The notes: generated from the sequence alone by a model not told the origin. 64,000 nucleotides of DNA from Altererythrobacter sp. H2 (GCF_035319885.1 NZ_CP141285.1:806001-870000); one strand, 5' to 3'. Counted from the stretch's first letter, positions 34,103 to 43,166 are shown. A program made the numbers and translations.

Positions 34103-34512
34103 GTTGGTAATGTGCCCAGCACTAGCGCTCACAGCTTTATCCCACCGTGGCCCGTAAGCGTACGACTAGAACAAGGAGCGATCGTGGTTTGCCCGTGCTG
34201 GAGCGGGGCAAAAGTCTGGTCTCGAGTCCCGAAAAAGGCATCGAACCAATGTCTTATTCGCCTTCTGCGGGCTTTTTCCGGGCTTTTCTAGAAAACCAAA
34301 TCACGGAAGTGGCTGTTACAGAACCAGAAAACAGCTAGAATTGGATGCCTCTTCTGGCACCAGTCAACCACTTTATCGTGTTGTTTTTACACGATAAAGT
34401 GGAGTTTCTGAAAATCTGATCCCACTTTAGTTCCCACATTTTGCATGGGCCGGATTGATCTTTTCCGGGCCAAGGCGGGACTATAATGCACGGTCTCTTG
34501 TGGGCGAGTATA
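34103..34512. other. 410-bp gene-free stretch containing a long hairpin
   Basis: Between the NUDIX gene and the DUF6118 gene. A 63-codon frame at 34147 has no convincing protein features. The main content is the hairpin at 34368-34402 described separately. No tRNA or att-like duplication was found. Confidence 0.45.
34368..34402. other. Perfect 13-bp inverted repeat (hairpin) downstream of the mobilisation operon
   Basis: CCACTTTATCGTG (34368-34380), a 9-nt T-rich loop, then its exact complement (34390-34402). A third related box, CCCACTTTAG near 34421-34430, could pair with the right arm instead. On the minus strand it follows the stop of the DUF6118 gene and may terminate transcription, but no classic T-run follows the stem. 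Confidence 0.6.
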
Positions 34513-35277
34513 TCACTGCTCGGCTTTGTTTTCTGCCCGAATCCGCACCGTGCAGCGGACGGGCTGTCGCGACGTTGTGGCGGACTTCCTGCAAGCCTCA
34601 ATGGCTTCCCGGTTATCGCGCTGGATGTCCGCGGAATTAAGCAACGCGTTCCATGCCTGTGGATCACCAGCCTTCATCATCCGCGCTCCCGCGTCCCATA
34701 ACGAGGATGCGCCAACCATCCGTGTCGCGATGCGCTCCGGCCAGTGCCAGCTTTCCGGCATGGTGCGGGCGATGGTGCCGGGAAGGAATGACCAGAGGAA
34801 TATCCCGGCGAGCATACAGCCACCTGCCACTTGGAAGAGTTGCTGGCGTTGCTCGCCTGCCGTTCGCGCCTGAGCAGTGATAGCGTGCAAGTCCTGTGTC
34901 GCATGATTCAGGTCCGCTCGCGCCTGCCTGATTCTGTCGTGGTCTGATCGCCGCGCCGATTCCGCCACGGCTTCAATGCGCGCCCCAAAGCTATCGGGCG
35001 TCAACTGCATAGCAGGGTGGTCGGCGATGGTGTTGATGCCGCGTGAGATTGCACCCAATCGCTTGGCCATGTCTGTCAGCGTCGTGCCGTAGTCGGGTAT
35101 CACAATATCCGCGCGCTCGGCGGCAAGATGCTGCACAGCGCGGCGCATCAGGGCTAGCTCGCCTTCAAGGCGAGCGAACGCTTCGGCGGCGGGATCGCTT
35201 GCGGCCTCCTGGGCGGGAGGATCGGGTTCCGGCTCAAGGTCCAGTGTCAGTTCCACGTCATCAGCATCGGTATCCAT
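34513..35277 (-). CDS. DUF6118 family protein, TraA-associated
   Basis: A 254-residue protein. Acidic start (VELTLDLEPEPDPP), a helical region with coiled-coil character (LARLEGELALMRRAV type heptads; AITAQARTAGEQRQQLF), then one membrane helix at about 150-170 (GGCMLAGIFLWSFLPG) and a C-terminal region. This matches DUF6118 proteins found beside Ti-type TraA in alphaproteobacterial mobile elements. It starts 10 bp after traA ends. Possibly anchors or modulates the relaxosome; function unknown. Confidence 0.68.
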   Translation of the reverse strand: MDTDADDVELTLDLEPEPDPPAQEAASDPAAEAFARLEGELALMRRAVQHLAAERADIVIPDYGTTLTDMAKRLGAISRGINTIADHPAMQLTPDSFGARIEAVAESARRSDHDRIRQARADLNHATQDLHAITAQARTAGEQRQQLFQVAGGCMLAGIFLWSFLPGTIARTMPESWHWPERIATRMVGASSLWDAGARMMKAGDPQAWNALLNSADIQRDNREAIEACRKSATTSRQPVRCTVRIRAENKAEQ

Positions 35278-35287
35278 CTCACTTCTC

Positions 35288-38173
35288 CTACAGGCCCATG
35301 CCGATTGACCGGCTCCGCTCCATGGTCACGGAAGCGGCAAGGTCGCGGGCCAGATCGCGACCGAGTTCTGGTTTGACGCCAAGTTCGTGCGCTCGTCCGC
35401 GCACCAGGGATTCGACTTGCGCGTCCCGCTCCAGGCCCTTCGTCATATCGACCATACAGCTGGAGACCTGGCGCGCTCCGTTCGTGTCGCCACGCTGCTG
35501 CATCGTTTCTCGAAGCCGCCCCAGCCGCTGCCAGTCATTGACGAACCGGTCGGCACGCTGCGCCGGATCGACGCGGATTTCGGCTTCAAGCTGCATGGCC
35601 CCCATTGCGCCCTGAGTGCGGCCATCGGCGGCCTCGCGCGCCAACTCCGGCTGGCGCTGCATGGCGCTGACAAGATCGGCGGCGGCATGGGGCCGGATTG
35701 TGTCGAGAGCCTTCCCGGCTTTCTCCAGCGCGTCGCGCTGGTGTGGCAGGATGGGTAAATTCTGCTCGCGCATCTGGCCGATGTCGGCGGCGGCACGGGC
35801 ATAGCGTTCGACCGCTCGGCGCTGATCAGACAGCCCGGTCTGTTCGGTCGGCGAGACTTCGAGCTTCTGCGCTTGCGGACGGAAACTGGCGAAGATGGAT
35901 TTCGCCCGCTCCGGCACCTGCCGTGCAATCTCGACGATGCGTTCGCGAAACGTGATCCCGCGCCGCTCAGCGAACTGGCGTTCGGGCTTGTAGTCGCTCG
36001 CCATCTCCTTGCCGCGCTCCCGGCTGAGCGTGCGGACGAGTTTTGACTGATCGGCGAAGTCGTCACGGCCATAGTGCAATGCCAAGCCTTCGCGGTGGCG
36101 CGACATGCCAACGTAAGCTCCGTGGCTGTCCATACCGGGGGTGGCGAGCACATGGGTGCGGTCCACCGTCATGCCCTGCGCCTTGTGGATCGTCGCAGCA
36201 TAGCCATGATCGATGTGGGCATAGTTTTTGGTGTCAAAGGCGACGCTGCGGCCATCGTCGGTGCGCACGGCCATGCTTTGCGCGCTGATCCGCTCGACCG
36301 TGCCCAAGGTGCCGTTCTTGACGCCTAGCCCGCGCTCATTGCGCAGGAACATGATGCGGTCGCCGCTGGCGAACTGGCGCTCGCCGCGATCAGCTTTGAT
36401 CGACACGTCCATGCCTAGTTCGCCCGCGTCACGCAGTCGACCGCGCGCGGCGTCATTGAGCTCGCGCACTTCGTCGTTGGTATGGGTGAGAATGATGCGC
36501 GTATCGCCGGGGCTGGCCTGCCGGTCACGATCCCAGCGCTCGATCAGCGCGCTGCGTGCCGCTTCCCTCGTCTCGGCGGCATGCACCATCTCGCGCTCAC
36601 CATAGGCCTGAATGGCAAGGCCGGTGCGCCCGGTGGCAAGGTGCCGCGTGGCGTCCTGCTGCCAGCCGTCATGCTGACGCCGCACCTCGCTGATTTCGAC
36701 GCCGCCGTGCCGTTCATGGATCGACCGGAACGCAGCGCCTGCTTCGATGGCCTGGAGCTGCTGCGGGTCACCGACCAAGACAACTTTCGCGCCTGCATCG
36801 GCGGCATGGGAGAGCACGCGCTCCATCTGGCGCGTGCCGACCATGCCTGCTTCATCAATGACCAGCACATCGCGCGACGTGAGCAATTCGCGGCCCTGGC
36901 CCCACTGATGCTCAAGGCTGGCGATGGTGCGCGACGCGATGCCAGAACCATGCTCCAGCCCCTCGGCTGCAATGCCGGACAGGGCGGCACCGCGAACGGT
37001 ATAGCCAGCGCTTTCCCAGGCCTCGCGCGCCACGCCCAGCATCGCGCTTTTGCCGGTCCCGGCATAGCCGACGACAACGCTCAAACCCCGCCCATCGGTC
37101 ACATGCTCGAACGCCGCGCGCTGTTCGCCGGACAGAATCAGGCCGCGTGTCTCGGCACGCGCCAGCGCTCCTTCCCGGCCTTTCTGATCGACGCCAGTCC
37201 GCTCGCGCTCCGCCATCAATTCCGATGCGCGTTGCAGCCGCTGTTCGGTTTCGATCATGGCGCGCGAGGTGAACCGGTCTTCGCCGCGTCCGTCCTTGCC
37301 CAGCGCAATCATATCAGGCGAGCCGCGCACCGCGCTCATCGCCAGTTCGAACTGCTCTTTCCCGTCGCTGTGCCGGTGCACGAACATCGCCAGGTCACGG
37401 CCCGTGAACGTGGCTTGGCCGTGCGTGATGGCGTCGAGCGCGACAGCGGGGTTGGCGATGATCCGTTCGCCATTGCGCTGCGCGACGGCGCGGTGTTCTT
37501 CGATCCGCTCTGCCTCAAGCCCGCGTACCCCCATGCGCGAAGCGGCGGGGCCGATCTTGTCCTGCGGCTCCAGCGCAATGCCCTGCGCCTCCAGGCTGCG
37601 GTGATCGATCCGCGCGTCGATATCGAGTTCGGCCAGCCGCTGGTTGACGTGATCGGCCCAGCGCTCGCGCCACTGCTCCACTAGCTCAGCCTTGTTCCAA
37701 TCGCGCACCTTCGCGCCGAACCCGTCTTTGCCGACTTCGCGCATGGTGAGCATGACATGGGCGTGCGGCTTGGGCTGGCCGTCCGCGCCGATATCCCAAT
37801 GGACATTCAGATCGGCGATCATACCCTTTTCGACGAATTCGGCTTCGGCAAATTCGCGCGCCAGCTCGATGCCCTGTTCCCTAGTCAGCTCGCGCGGAAT
37901 GGCGAATTCGACCTCGCGGGAAAGCTGCGCGTCCTTGCGCTTTTCGGCGGCCTCAACCGCATTCCACAGTTTCTCGCGGTCGCCGAATTCCTCCGGCGCA
38001 CCTTCCGGCAACATTATTTCGGAATGGACGACTCCGTCCTTGTTGGTGAAATCATGGTCGCGGTCGAGCCGGTCGTCGTGCAGCCGTTCGGCCCCACGAT
38101 AGGCCGCTGCCGCCACAGCGCTACGCCCGCTCGAACGGCTGATGACTTTAACGGAGAGGTGGAAGATCGCCAT
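35288..38173 (-). CDS. traA: Ti-type conjugative relaxase-helicase TraA (MOBQ)
   Basis: A 961-residue bifunctional protein. N-terminal MobA/MobL relaxase: MAIFHLSVKVISRSSGRSAV start, a Tyr early in AAAAYRGAE, and the metal-binding His triad His125, His137, His139 (LNVHWD, PKPHAHVML). Then a TraA-type helicase with Walker A GYAGTGKS, Walker B VLVIDEAGMV and later TIHKAQGMTVDR. It nicks oriT and unwinds DNA for transfer. ATG 38173 gives the family start. The oriT lies just upstream and traC/traD are divergent, as on Ti plasmids. Confidence 0.92.
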   Translation of the reverse strand: MAIFHLSVKVISRSSGRSAVAAAAYRGAERLHDDRLDRDHDFTNKDGVVHSEIMLPEGAPEEFGDREKLWNAVEAAEKRKDAQLSREVEFAIPRELTREQGIELAREFAEAEFVEKGMIADLNVHWDIGADGQPKPHAHVMLTMREVGKDGFGAKVRDWNKAELVEQWRERWADHVNQRLAELDIDARIDHRSLEAQGIALEPQDKIGPAASRMGVRGLEAERIEEHRAVAQRNGERIIANPAVALDAITHGQATFTGRDLAMFVHRHSDGKEQFELAMSAVRGSPDMIALGKDGRGEDRFTSRAMIETEQRLQRASELMAERERTGVDQKGREGALARAETRGLILSGEQRAAFEHVTDGRGLSVVVGYAGTGKSAMLGVAREAWESAGYTVRGAALSGIAAEGLEHGSGIASRTIASLEHQWGQGRELLTSRDVLVIDEAGMVGTRQMERVLSHAADAGAKVVLVGDPQQLQAIEAGAAFRSIHERHGGVEISEVRRQHDGWQQDATRHLATGRTGLAIQAYGEREMVHAAETREAARSALIERWDRDRQASPGDTRIILTHTNDEVRELNDAARGRLRDAGELGMDVSIKADRGERQFASGDRIMFLRNERGLGVKNGTLGTVERISAQSMAVRTDDGRSVAFDTKNYAHIDHGYAATIHKAQGMTVDRTHVLATPGMDSHGAYVGMSRHREGLALHYGRDDFADQSKLVRTLSRERGKEMASDYKPERQFAERRGITFRERIVEIARQVPERAKSIFASFRPQAQKLEVSPTEQTGLSDQRRAVERYARAAADIGQMREQNLPILPHQRDALEKAGKALDTIRPHAAADLVSAMQRQPELAREAADGRTQGAMGAMQLEAEIRVDPAQRADRFVNDWQRLGRLRETMQQRGDTNGARQVSSCMVDMTKGLERDAQVESLVRGRAHELGVKPELGRDLARDLAASVTMERSRSIGMGL

Positions 38174-38202
38174 GACGGCAATCCATCTACGCCACCAAGC
38201 GC

Positions 38203-38233
38203 ACGTCGGCACGACGTATAAGCGCGCCCTCCC
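38203..38233. other. Origin of transfer (oriT), MOBQ/RSF1010-like
   Basis: Between divergent traA and traC. A 6-bp inverted repeat ACGTCG-GCA-CGACGT (38203-38217) is followed at once by ATAAGCGCGCCCTCCC (38218-38233). A short hairpin followed by a TAAGTGCGCCCT-like nick region is the hallmark of RSF1010 and Ti-type origins. The exact nick base is not assigned. Confidence 0.75.
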
Positions 38234-38345
38234 ATGATAAAATCCTGCTCGGGACTATTCAGTATCAAGCCGTCTCGACACCACTACAGCATTGAACACG
38301 ATCCGATATTATCATCGACGCATCACCTCTCGATGGAGCCAGAAG

Positions 38346-38651
38346 ATGCGCAAACCCCGTGACTTTGATTCGGAACTGAAGGCGCTCGCCGATAAGGCAA
38401 AGCAACTTAAGGAACGCCGCGTGCAGCAGCTTGGCGAACTGGTGATCGCAACCGGAGCCGATACTACTGACGCGGAAACGCTGGCCGGTGCGCTGCTCGT
38501 CATCGCCGATACCACTGACGCCGGAAAGAAGGAGGCGTGGCGCAAACGCGGCGCTGCATTCTTTCATAGCAAGGCGCGCAAGCGTGGCGACGGAACTCAG
38601 GGCCAGCCGGACGGCACTCTCCCGCTTGACGGCGGCGCGGCATCGGCTTGA
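38346..38651 (+). CDS. traC: TraC-like conjugal transfer protein
   Basis: A 101-residue basic helical protein (MRKPRDFDSELKALADKAKQ, KERRVQQLGELVIATGAD) resembling TraC of Ti plasmids, a small relaxosome accessory protein encoded divergently from traA. ATG 38346 has AGAAG upstream and gives the normal start; the frame is open from 38292. Its C-terminus is charged and Gly-rich. Followed 7 bp later by traD. Confidence 0.72.
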   Translation: MRKPRDFDSELKALADKAKQLKERRVQQLGELVIATGADTTDAETLAGALLVIADTTDAGKKEAWRKRGAAFFHSKARKRGDGTQGQPDGTLPLDGGAASA

Positions 38652-38658
38652 GGCGGTC

Positions 38659-38910
38659 ATGGCCCGCACTGACATGCGCGAATGGCAAGTCCAGCGCCGC
38701 GAACGCACGCGGCAACTGATCGAACTGGGTGGCCTCGTCGTGAAAGCCGGACTGGTCGAACTCACCGACGATGATCGCGCCACGCTCTACGGCGCGTTTC
38801 TCACCGTTGCAGCCAAGCTGCGCGGCGAAGAACGCGAACAGGCGCTGGTGTTGTGGAAGCGGAAAGGCCAGCGGGCGTTTGAAAGCGAGTCTACTGAAGC
38901 AGGTTTTTGA
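38659..38910 (+). CDS. traD: TraD-like conjugal transfer protein
   Basis: An 83-residue protein: MARTDMREWQVQRRERTRQL, then IELGGLVVKAGLVELTDDDR, typical of the small TraD of Ti-type transfer regions. It should be followed by traG, the coupling protein, but its last codons instead overlap the 3' end of an opposing gene at 38891. Hence this module is cut down to relaxase and accessory functions. Confidence 0.78.
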   Translation: MARTDMREWQVQRRERTRQLIELGGLVVKAGLVELTDDDRATLYGAFLTVAAKLRGEEREQALVLWKRKGQRAFESESTEAGF

Positions 38911-40078
38911 GTTTTTCCATCGAGGCGATCATCTGGCTCAATATGGCAGAATAGAGCGCATCGAGCCGCGCATCTTTGGCTAGGCCGAGGCGATCGGCCG
39001 CAGTGTCCAAAAGTTCTTGGCGCCGACTGGCCGAGGTGAGGTGCGAATAGGCAATGCGCAGGTCATAGGTGACGTAAAAAGGTGACAATGCGGTGGCCAC
39101 CAAGCCACTGGTATCTTTGCTTTCAAGAATCGCCTGCAGGCGCTTGAGCGATCCACTCGAAGTCAGCTTCAACCCCAGCGTCCTAGCCAATTTTTCGAGG
39201 CCTGCATTGTCGAGCGATTCGACAAAGATTCGGTTCAAGCTGTCAAAAGCGTGTTTGCGTTCCTTTTCGGTATCGATGACTGGTGGGGTCAACCGGGCGA
39301 TTGTATCGACAAGCTCGTCGTCGAGATGGAAGAGCTTGGCTGAGAATTCTACCTCGAACGCTTTTGCCAGGGCGCTTCGCCCCTTGATGGCGATGGCCTC
39401 GATAGGCGGATCAGTGAAAATGCACGAAATTTGTCCATCATAGAATTCGCTACCAATCGCATGGTCGGAGGGGACGTTTTCAGAGCGAAGATAAAATTGT
39501 TCGGACTCCGGCAGCTTGGAAACGTCGCCGAGCCACATGATCACTTTGCCATGCCGATTGATGCCAAACGGGATATAGTCCTCGCTCATATTGATCGTGC
39601 CATAGGATTGCGAAGCGAAGCGCACTTCGTATCCTGGCAAGGTATCAAATTTGCTCAGCACCGTTTTGTTGAAGAAGAGCGGCGTCAGGAAACCGGGATC
39701 GAAGCTCCGGTAGAGGCCCGGGATGTAGTAATAATCGTCGGCATCGACGAGGAACGGCACGTCCGTGAATTTGTAGTCGGCTTGCCGCTTTTTGCGGTTA
39801 ACGCGCACAAGGTCCGAACCCTTCGCGACCGCCTGCCGGTGCAATTCCACTATTGCGAAGGTGCCGTTGTCTGTCAGATAACGGCTGGAGCAGGCCGGGC
39901 AATCGAGATGCGGCAGGTTTGAAATCTGGATTTGCACGCCGGAGACATAATCCGTGAAGTCGGGAAAGGTCAGGTCCATGCTGTGGCCGCAATCGTCACA
40001 ATAGAGCGTACGGACTTCGCCTGACTTGGGGATTATTTCGGCTAATTCCACCTTTGGTTCCTTCACGCGTTTGGACAT
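38891..40078 (-). CDS. Zinc-ribbon protein with a HEPN-like C-terminus, unknown family
   Basis: A 395-residue cytoplasmic protein that I do not recognise by name. Residues 27-30 (CDDC) and 60-63 (CPAC) form a CxxC-x29-CxxC zinc ribbon. The middle is a mixed alpha/beta region. The C-terminal ~150 residues are helical and contain RIAYSH at 341-346, an R-x4-H pattern as in HEPN ribonucleases. It sits between the transfer genes and AbiEii/AbiEi, 28 bp from the latter and in the same direction. A role in defence is inferred from position and the motif; the fold is not proven. Confidence 0.6.
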   Translation of the reverse strand: MSKRVKEPKVELAEIIPKSGEVRTLYCDDCGHSMDLTFPDFTDYVSGVQIQISNLPHLDCPACSSRYLTDNGTFAIVELHRQAVAKGSDLVRVNRKKRQADYKFTDVPFLVDADDYYYIPGLYRSFDPGFLTPLFFNKTVLSKFDTLPGYEVRFASQSYGTINMSEDYIPFGINRHGKVIMWLGDVSKLPESEQFYLRSENVPSDHAIGSEFYDGQISCIFTDPPIEAIAIKGRSALAKAFEVEFSAKLFHLDDELVDTIARLTPPVIDTEKERKHAFDSLNRIFVESLDNAGLEKLARTLGLKLTSSGSLKRLQAILESKDTSGLVATALSPFYVTYDLRIAYSHLTSASRRQELLDTAADRLGLAKDARLDALYSAILSQMIASMEKLKNLLQ

Positions 40079-40105
40079 ATGGTCAGACGCACAACAAATA
40101 TTTGC

Positions 40106-41023
40106 TCATCGAAACAACAATTTTTCCAAGAGATCGGTCAACTCACGCCGCTTTCCGGCAGGTAGTCTGTCTAGGTTGCGTTGCTTCCACATGACGGCGG
40201 GCAACTGCCGAGCTTCCGGTATCCCGAGAAGTTCCCAGTCCGGTTCCCCGCGCTTGAAGCCGATAAGAAAACGCCGATGCGCTTCCGGCATGTCGGTCAC
40301 CATCGCGGCAATGATTGCCTCACGCGCAGCTTCAAGATCGGCAAGGGCGACCGGTTCTTGTGTCATGCCGACGAAGCCGCGCGCGAATTCCTCTGCCATT
40401 GGCTTTCGGGTCGGTGCCAGCACTTCGGCCATCGGGCGATTGTGGCTGATGAGATAGACAAGGAATGCGCGCCGAAGTTCGTCGCTTATGCCTTCGTGCG
40501 CCAACAGGTCGCGCACGTCGAAAAGATCGCGCGGATGCTGGCGGTCGAGCGCTGCCACAATCTTGCCTGCATAGAGGTCGGCGAAGGACACAACCTGCAT
40601 TTCAGCAAAGCCGAACTCGTCCTCCACGGTCGGCACCACGGTTGTCACCACGGGATCGTAAACCGTGCCGCGCAGCACCGGCGTAATCTCGATCTTGATC
40701 TGAACGCCTCCGGCGCGAACGATTAGCTTCGTGACGATTTTCTCATCCGCCGAGCGGGACGGATTGACCTTCGCGCCGGGGATTCCAGCCTCGATCCGTT
40801 CGGCGATCCGCAGCATTGCCGCGTCAATTGCGGCAAGTGATGCGGTGCGGTCCTCGACAGGCAGATATGTCAGGTCGATGTCCACCGACAGGCGCGGCAT
40901 GTCGCGCACGAACAGGTTGATTGCCGTGCCGCCCTTGAGCGCGAAAGCCTCTTCTTTCGCCACGAATGGAATGGTGCGAATGAGAAGTGCGACCTGCTGC
41001 CGGTAGGTTTCGAGAAAGGCCAT
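40106..41023 (-). CDS. abiEii: AbiEii-type nucleotidyltransferase toxin
   Basis: A 305-residue nucleotidyltransferase with the catalytic GGTAINLF (31-38) and DID (48-50) motifs, and a later KIEITPVLRG strand carrying a third acidic residue. This is the DUF1814/AbiEii family: toxin of type IV AbiE systems that block phage growth, related to enzymes adding nucleotides to tRNA. It begins 4 bp after the antitoxin gene. Complete. Confidence 0.88.
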   Translation of the reverse strand: MAFLETYRQQVALLIRTIPFVAKEEAFALKGGTAINLFVRDMPRLSVDIDLTYLPVEDRTASLAAIDAAMLRIAERIEAGIPGAKVNPSRSADEKIVTKLIVRAGGVQIKIEITPVLRGTVYDPVVTTVVPTVEDEFGFAEMQVVSFADLYAGKIVAALDRQHPRDLFDVRDLLAHEGISDELRRAFLVYLISHNRPMAEVLAPTRKPMAEEFARGFVGMTQEPVALADLEAAREAIIAAMVTDMPEAHRRFLIGFKRGEPDWELLGIPEARQLPAVMWKQRNLDRLPAGKRRELTDLLEKLLFR

Positions 41024-41027
41024 GAAT

Positions 41028-41816
41028 TCACTGGCCTCCCAGGTCGGACGGCACGGTTATATGGTAAGTGGGGTCTAGCCTGCCGCCTTTGACAAGGACG
41101 CGCTTGCCCGATCCGAGATCAACGCGGGGCACGTCGAGCCGGGATCGCCAAGCATGGCGGTGGCGGTCGGCAAAGAACAGGAAAAGCCGCTTCACCTTCA
41201 CGCTCGCGCACGCTTCCAACAGGGTTTGCAGGCGGCGCGGACTGAGGTCGCTCAGCCCCTCCATCAGAGCGTCAACCTGGTGGAAGCTTTCGCGCTCGGG
41301 CAACTCGTCGAGCAATTCCAGCACGGCCCGTTCCTTGCTCGAATATCGGATCGGCAAGTGCATCCCTGCGGCGCTTAACATGACGGGACTCGGCTCTGGT
41401 GGTGCATCAGCATCGCCCGGAAACAGCCGTATGCTGTTATGCCACTGGAATTTAACGTCGAGCGGAAGATCAGTTAGCCAGGTCGGGGGTCGCTTCGGCC
41501 CGTAGAGGTGGATTTCCTGCACCTGCGCCGAAAGGTAGTGCGCATAGCCCAGTTGTTCGAGCGCCGTGCGTCCGCCAACGGCTAGCGGTAAATTCAGCAA
41601 GGTTTGGAGAGATATGACGGCCTGTTGCCATGTCAGCGCCGTTCGCGAACGGCGATAAACGCGCCGCGCCGGGTTATCGAGCCATCCGGCACGAACATAC
41701 TGGCTGCGGAGCGCCGATGAATAGCCGTGGGCTTCCAGCCACCCAGCATCGGCCAGCAGGCCCTCGGGGAGTTCCTGCTGGAGGCGGTTTAGCTTGTTGT
41801 CAGAACGCGTAGCCAT
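41028..41816 (-). CDS. abiEi: AbiEi-type antitoxin and autorepressor
   Basis: A 262-residue AbiEi-family protein: N-terminal winged helix-like region (LLADAGWLEAHGYSSALRSQ YVRAG), then the C-terminal antitoxin domain (VKVKRLFLFFADRHRHAWR; VLVKGGRLDPTYHITVP). AbiEi proteins neutralise AbiEii and repress their own promoter by binding inverted repeats. Two palindromes lie directly upstream (41850-41888). Coupled to abiEii by a 4-bp gap. Confidence 0.85.
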   Translation of the reverse strand: MATRSDNKLNRLQQELPEGLLADAGWLEAHGYSSALRSQYVRAGWLDNPARRVYRRSRTALTWQQAVISLQTLLNLPLAVGGRTALEQLGYAHYLSAQVQEIHLYGPKRPPTWLTDLPLDVKFQWHNSIRLFPGDADAPPEPSPVMLSAAGMHLPIRYSSKERAVLELLDELPERESFHQVDALMEGLSDLSPRRLQTLLEACASVKVKRLFLFFADRHRHAWRSRLDVPRVDLGSGKRVLVKGGRLDPTYHITVPSDLGGQ

Positions 41817-41849
41817 GCTTAGCGTTTTGGCATATTTTCAAACCAATGT

Positions 41850-41888
41850 CGATTTTATAAAATCGTCATTATACTAAGTCTGACTTAG
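41850..41888 (-). promoter_or_regulatory. Two palindromes upstream of abiEi, probable autoregulatory operators
   Basis: CGATTTTATAAAATCG (41850-41865) is a perfect 16-bp palindrome. CTAAGTC-T-GACTTAG (41874-41888) is a perfect 7-bp inverted repeat around one base. The centres are about 23 bp apart, and both lie 34-72 bp upstream of the AbiEi start. Confidence 0.6.
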
Positions 41889-41942
41889 CAGACTGAGGTG
41901 GAGTCAAACCATAACTCCTGCTCGCGCACGCCCAACGATCAG

Positions 41943-43166
41943 TTACACGGCCTCATAGTGGATGGCATCGACTAGCGCTGCACGACAATCCCATGCTTCT
42001 GCATCAGCACCTTCAGGACGCGGCGCATTGTACCATTTGGCAAGCCTGATCGGCTCAATCACACGCTCCCAGTAGTTGTCCAGGCTCAACGTGGACGGGG
42101 CAAAATGTAGCGCTTCAGCCAAGCTGGCCTTGTTCCCATTGTTGACGCACACGAACACATCTGGCCGTTTCATCGCCAACAATCTTGTCGCGGTTGGGTA
42201 GCGCCCGGTCCTTGCGGAGTCTGCGAAAGCTGATTCAAACAACACGCAAAACCGGTCGAAGTCTTCTTCCGTGACGGGGCCTCGGCGCGGGATGCAGTCA
42301 ATCGCTTTGGCAATCCTGCTATCCTTGTTTGCAATGAGCTTCGTGAAGGAACCGGAGCCCTGCATCGAACCAAACCAGCCGATTTGATACTTTTCCAGCC
42401 CGGAATTCGCGACCGCATCCGGGTGCACGATCCCCGCGACCGCTTTCCATTCCGACACGGTCAAAGATTCGAAAGATTGCTCTCTGGCGAAGAGAGTTTG
42501 CAGGTAACGCAGGAACTTCATGCGCGTTTCAAAATGATGGTTGGGGTCCTTCCGCGCCTCATGAATGAACGCAGGCCAGCTCATTTTCAGGAGGTCAGAA
42601 TCGATCCGCTGAAATTCCGCCGTTTCGCTCGGCAGAACCGGAGAAGGCGCGCGGGGGCGGTTGGCTGCAATGTCGGCCTGCCGTCGATAGGCTTCAGCCA
42701 GTTGCTTGGTAACCGGCTGACGATGGGGCGCGTATGAATCCAACGTCGCGAGCAGCTCCGCAATTGCCGCCTCGCCGTCATCGCAGGTCAGATGCAAGCA
42801 AGCTTCGACATTCGTACCCAGCCCACCCCTCGTGAAGTTAGCACTGCCGACGATGGCATCGACATTTCGGCCTGTCCGGAACAGATAGATTTTTGGATGG
42901 AAACACGTCCCGCTTTTCTTGAAAACATAGGTATTGGGCACCTTGCGCAGGGCATCGACGAAATCTGGGTCAGTGGCGCAAAAATCGAGGCCCACGGTGA
43001 CCGATTTGAATTTGTGTTTGTTCTCAATGAGCTTGTCCGCCACCGGCCCCGCATTCGCCCATGCAACAGCCATGTAGATTTGCTCATGTTTCGGAATCAA
43101 ACGGAGCAGCGTCTTTCTGAGCGAAGCCGCGTCAAGAACTGAAATCTTCAAACTGCATTCCTTCAC
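41943..43166 (-). CDS. PLD-family (HKD) nuclease-like protein linked to hsdM
   Basis: A 407-residue protein with one phospholipase D motif: His90, Lys92 and Asn110 in FHPKIYLF...DAIVGSANFTRGG. PLD-type domains of this kind occur in restriction nucleases such as BfiI and in DISARM- or RM-linked proteins, usually acting as dimers. The C-terminal ~250 residues are not recognised. The GTG start overlaps the stop of the hsdM remnant by 4 bp, so both were one operon. It may be the nuclease partner of that methylase. Confidence 0.78.
   Translation of the reverse strand: MKECSLKISVLDAASLRKTLLRLIPKHEQIYMAVAWANAGPVADKLIENKHKFKSVTVGLDFCATDPDFVDALRKVPNTYVFKKSGTCFHPKIYLFRTGRNVDAIVGSANFTRGGLGTNVEACLHLTCDDGEAAIAELLATLDSYAPHRQPVTKQLAEAYRRQADIAANRPRAPSPVLPSETAEFQRIDSDLLKMSWPAFIHEARKDPNHHFETRMKFLRYLQTLFAREQSFESLTVSEWKAVAGIVHPDAVANSGLEKYQIGWFGSMQGSGSFTKLIANKDSRIAKAIDCIPRRGPVTEEDFDRFCVLFESAFADSARTGRYPTATRLLAMKRPDVFVCVNNGNKASLAEALHFAPSTLSLDNYWERVIEPIRLAKWYNAPRPEGADAEAWDCRAALVDAIHYEAV

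Noticed and set aside
34147-34338. A 63-codon basic frame after the NUDIX gene, considered as a small DNA-binding protein
   Set aside because: Only a weak GTG-like start, no domain, and poor fit to local codon use.
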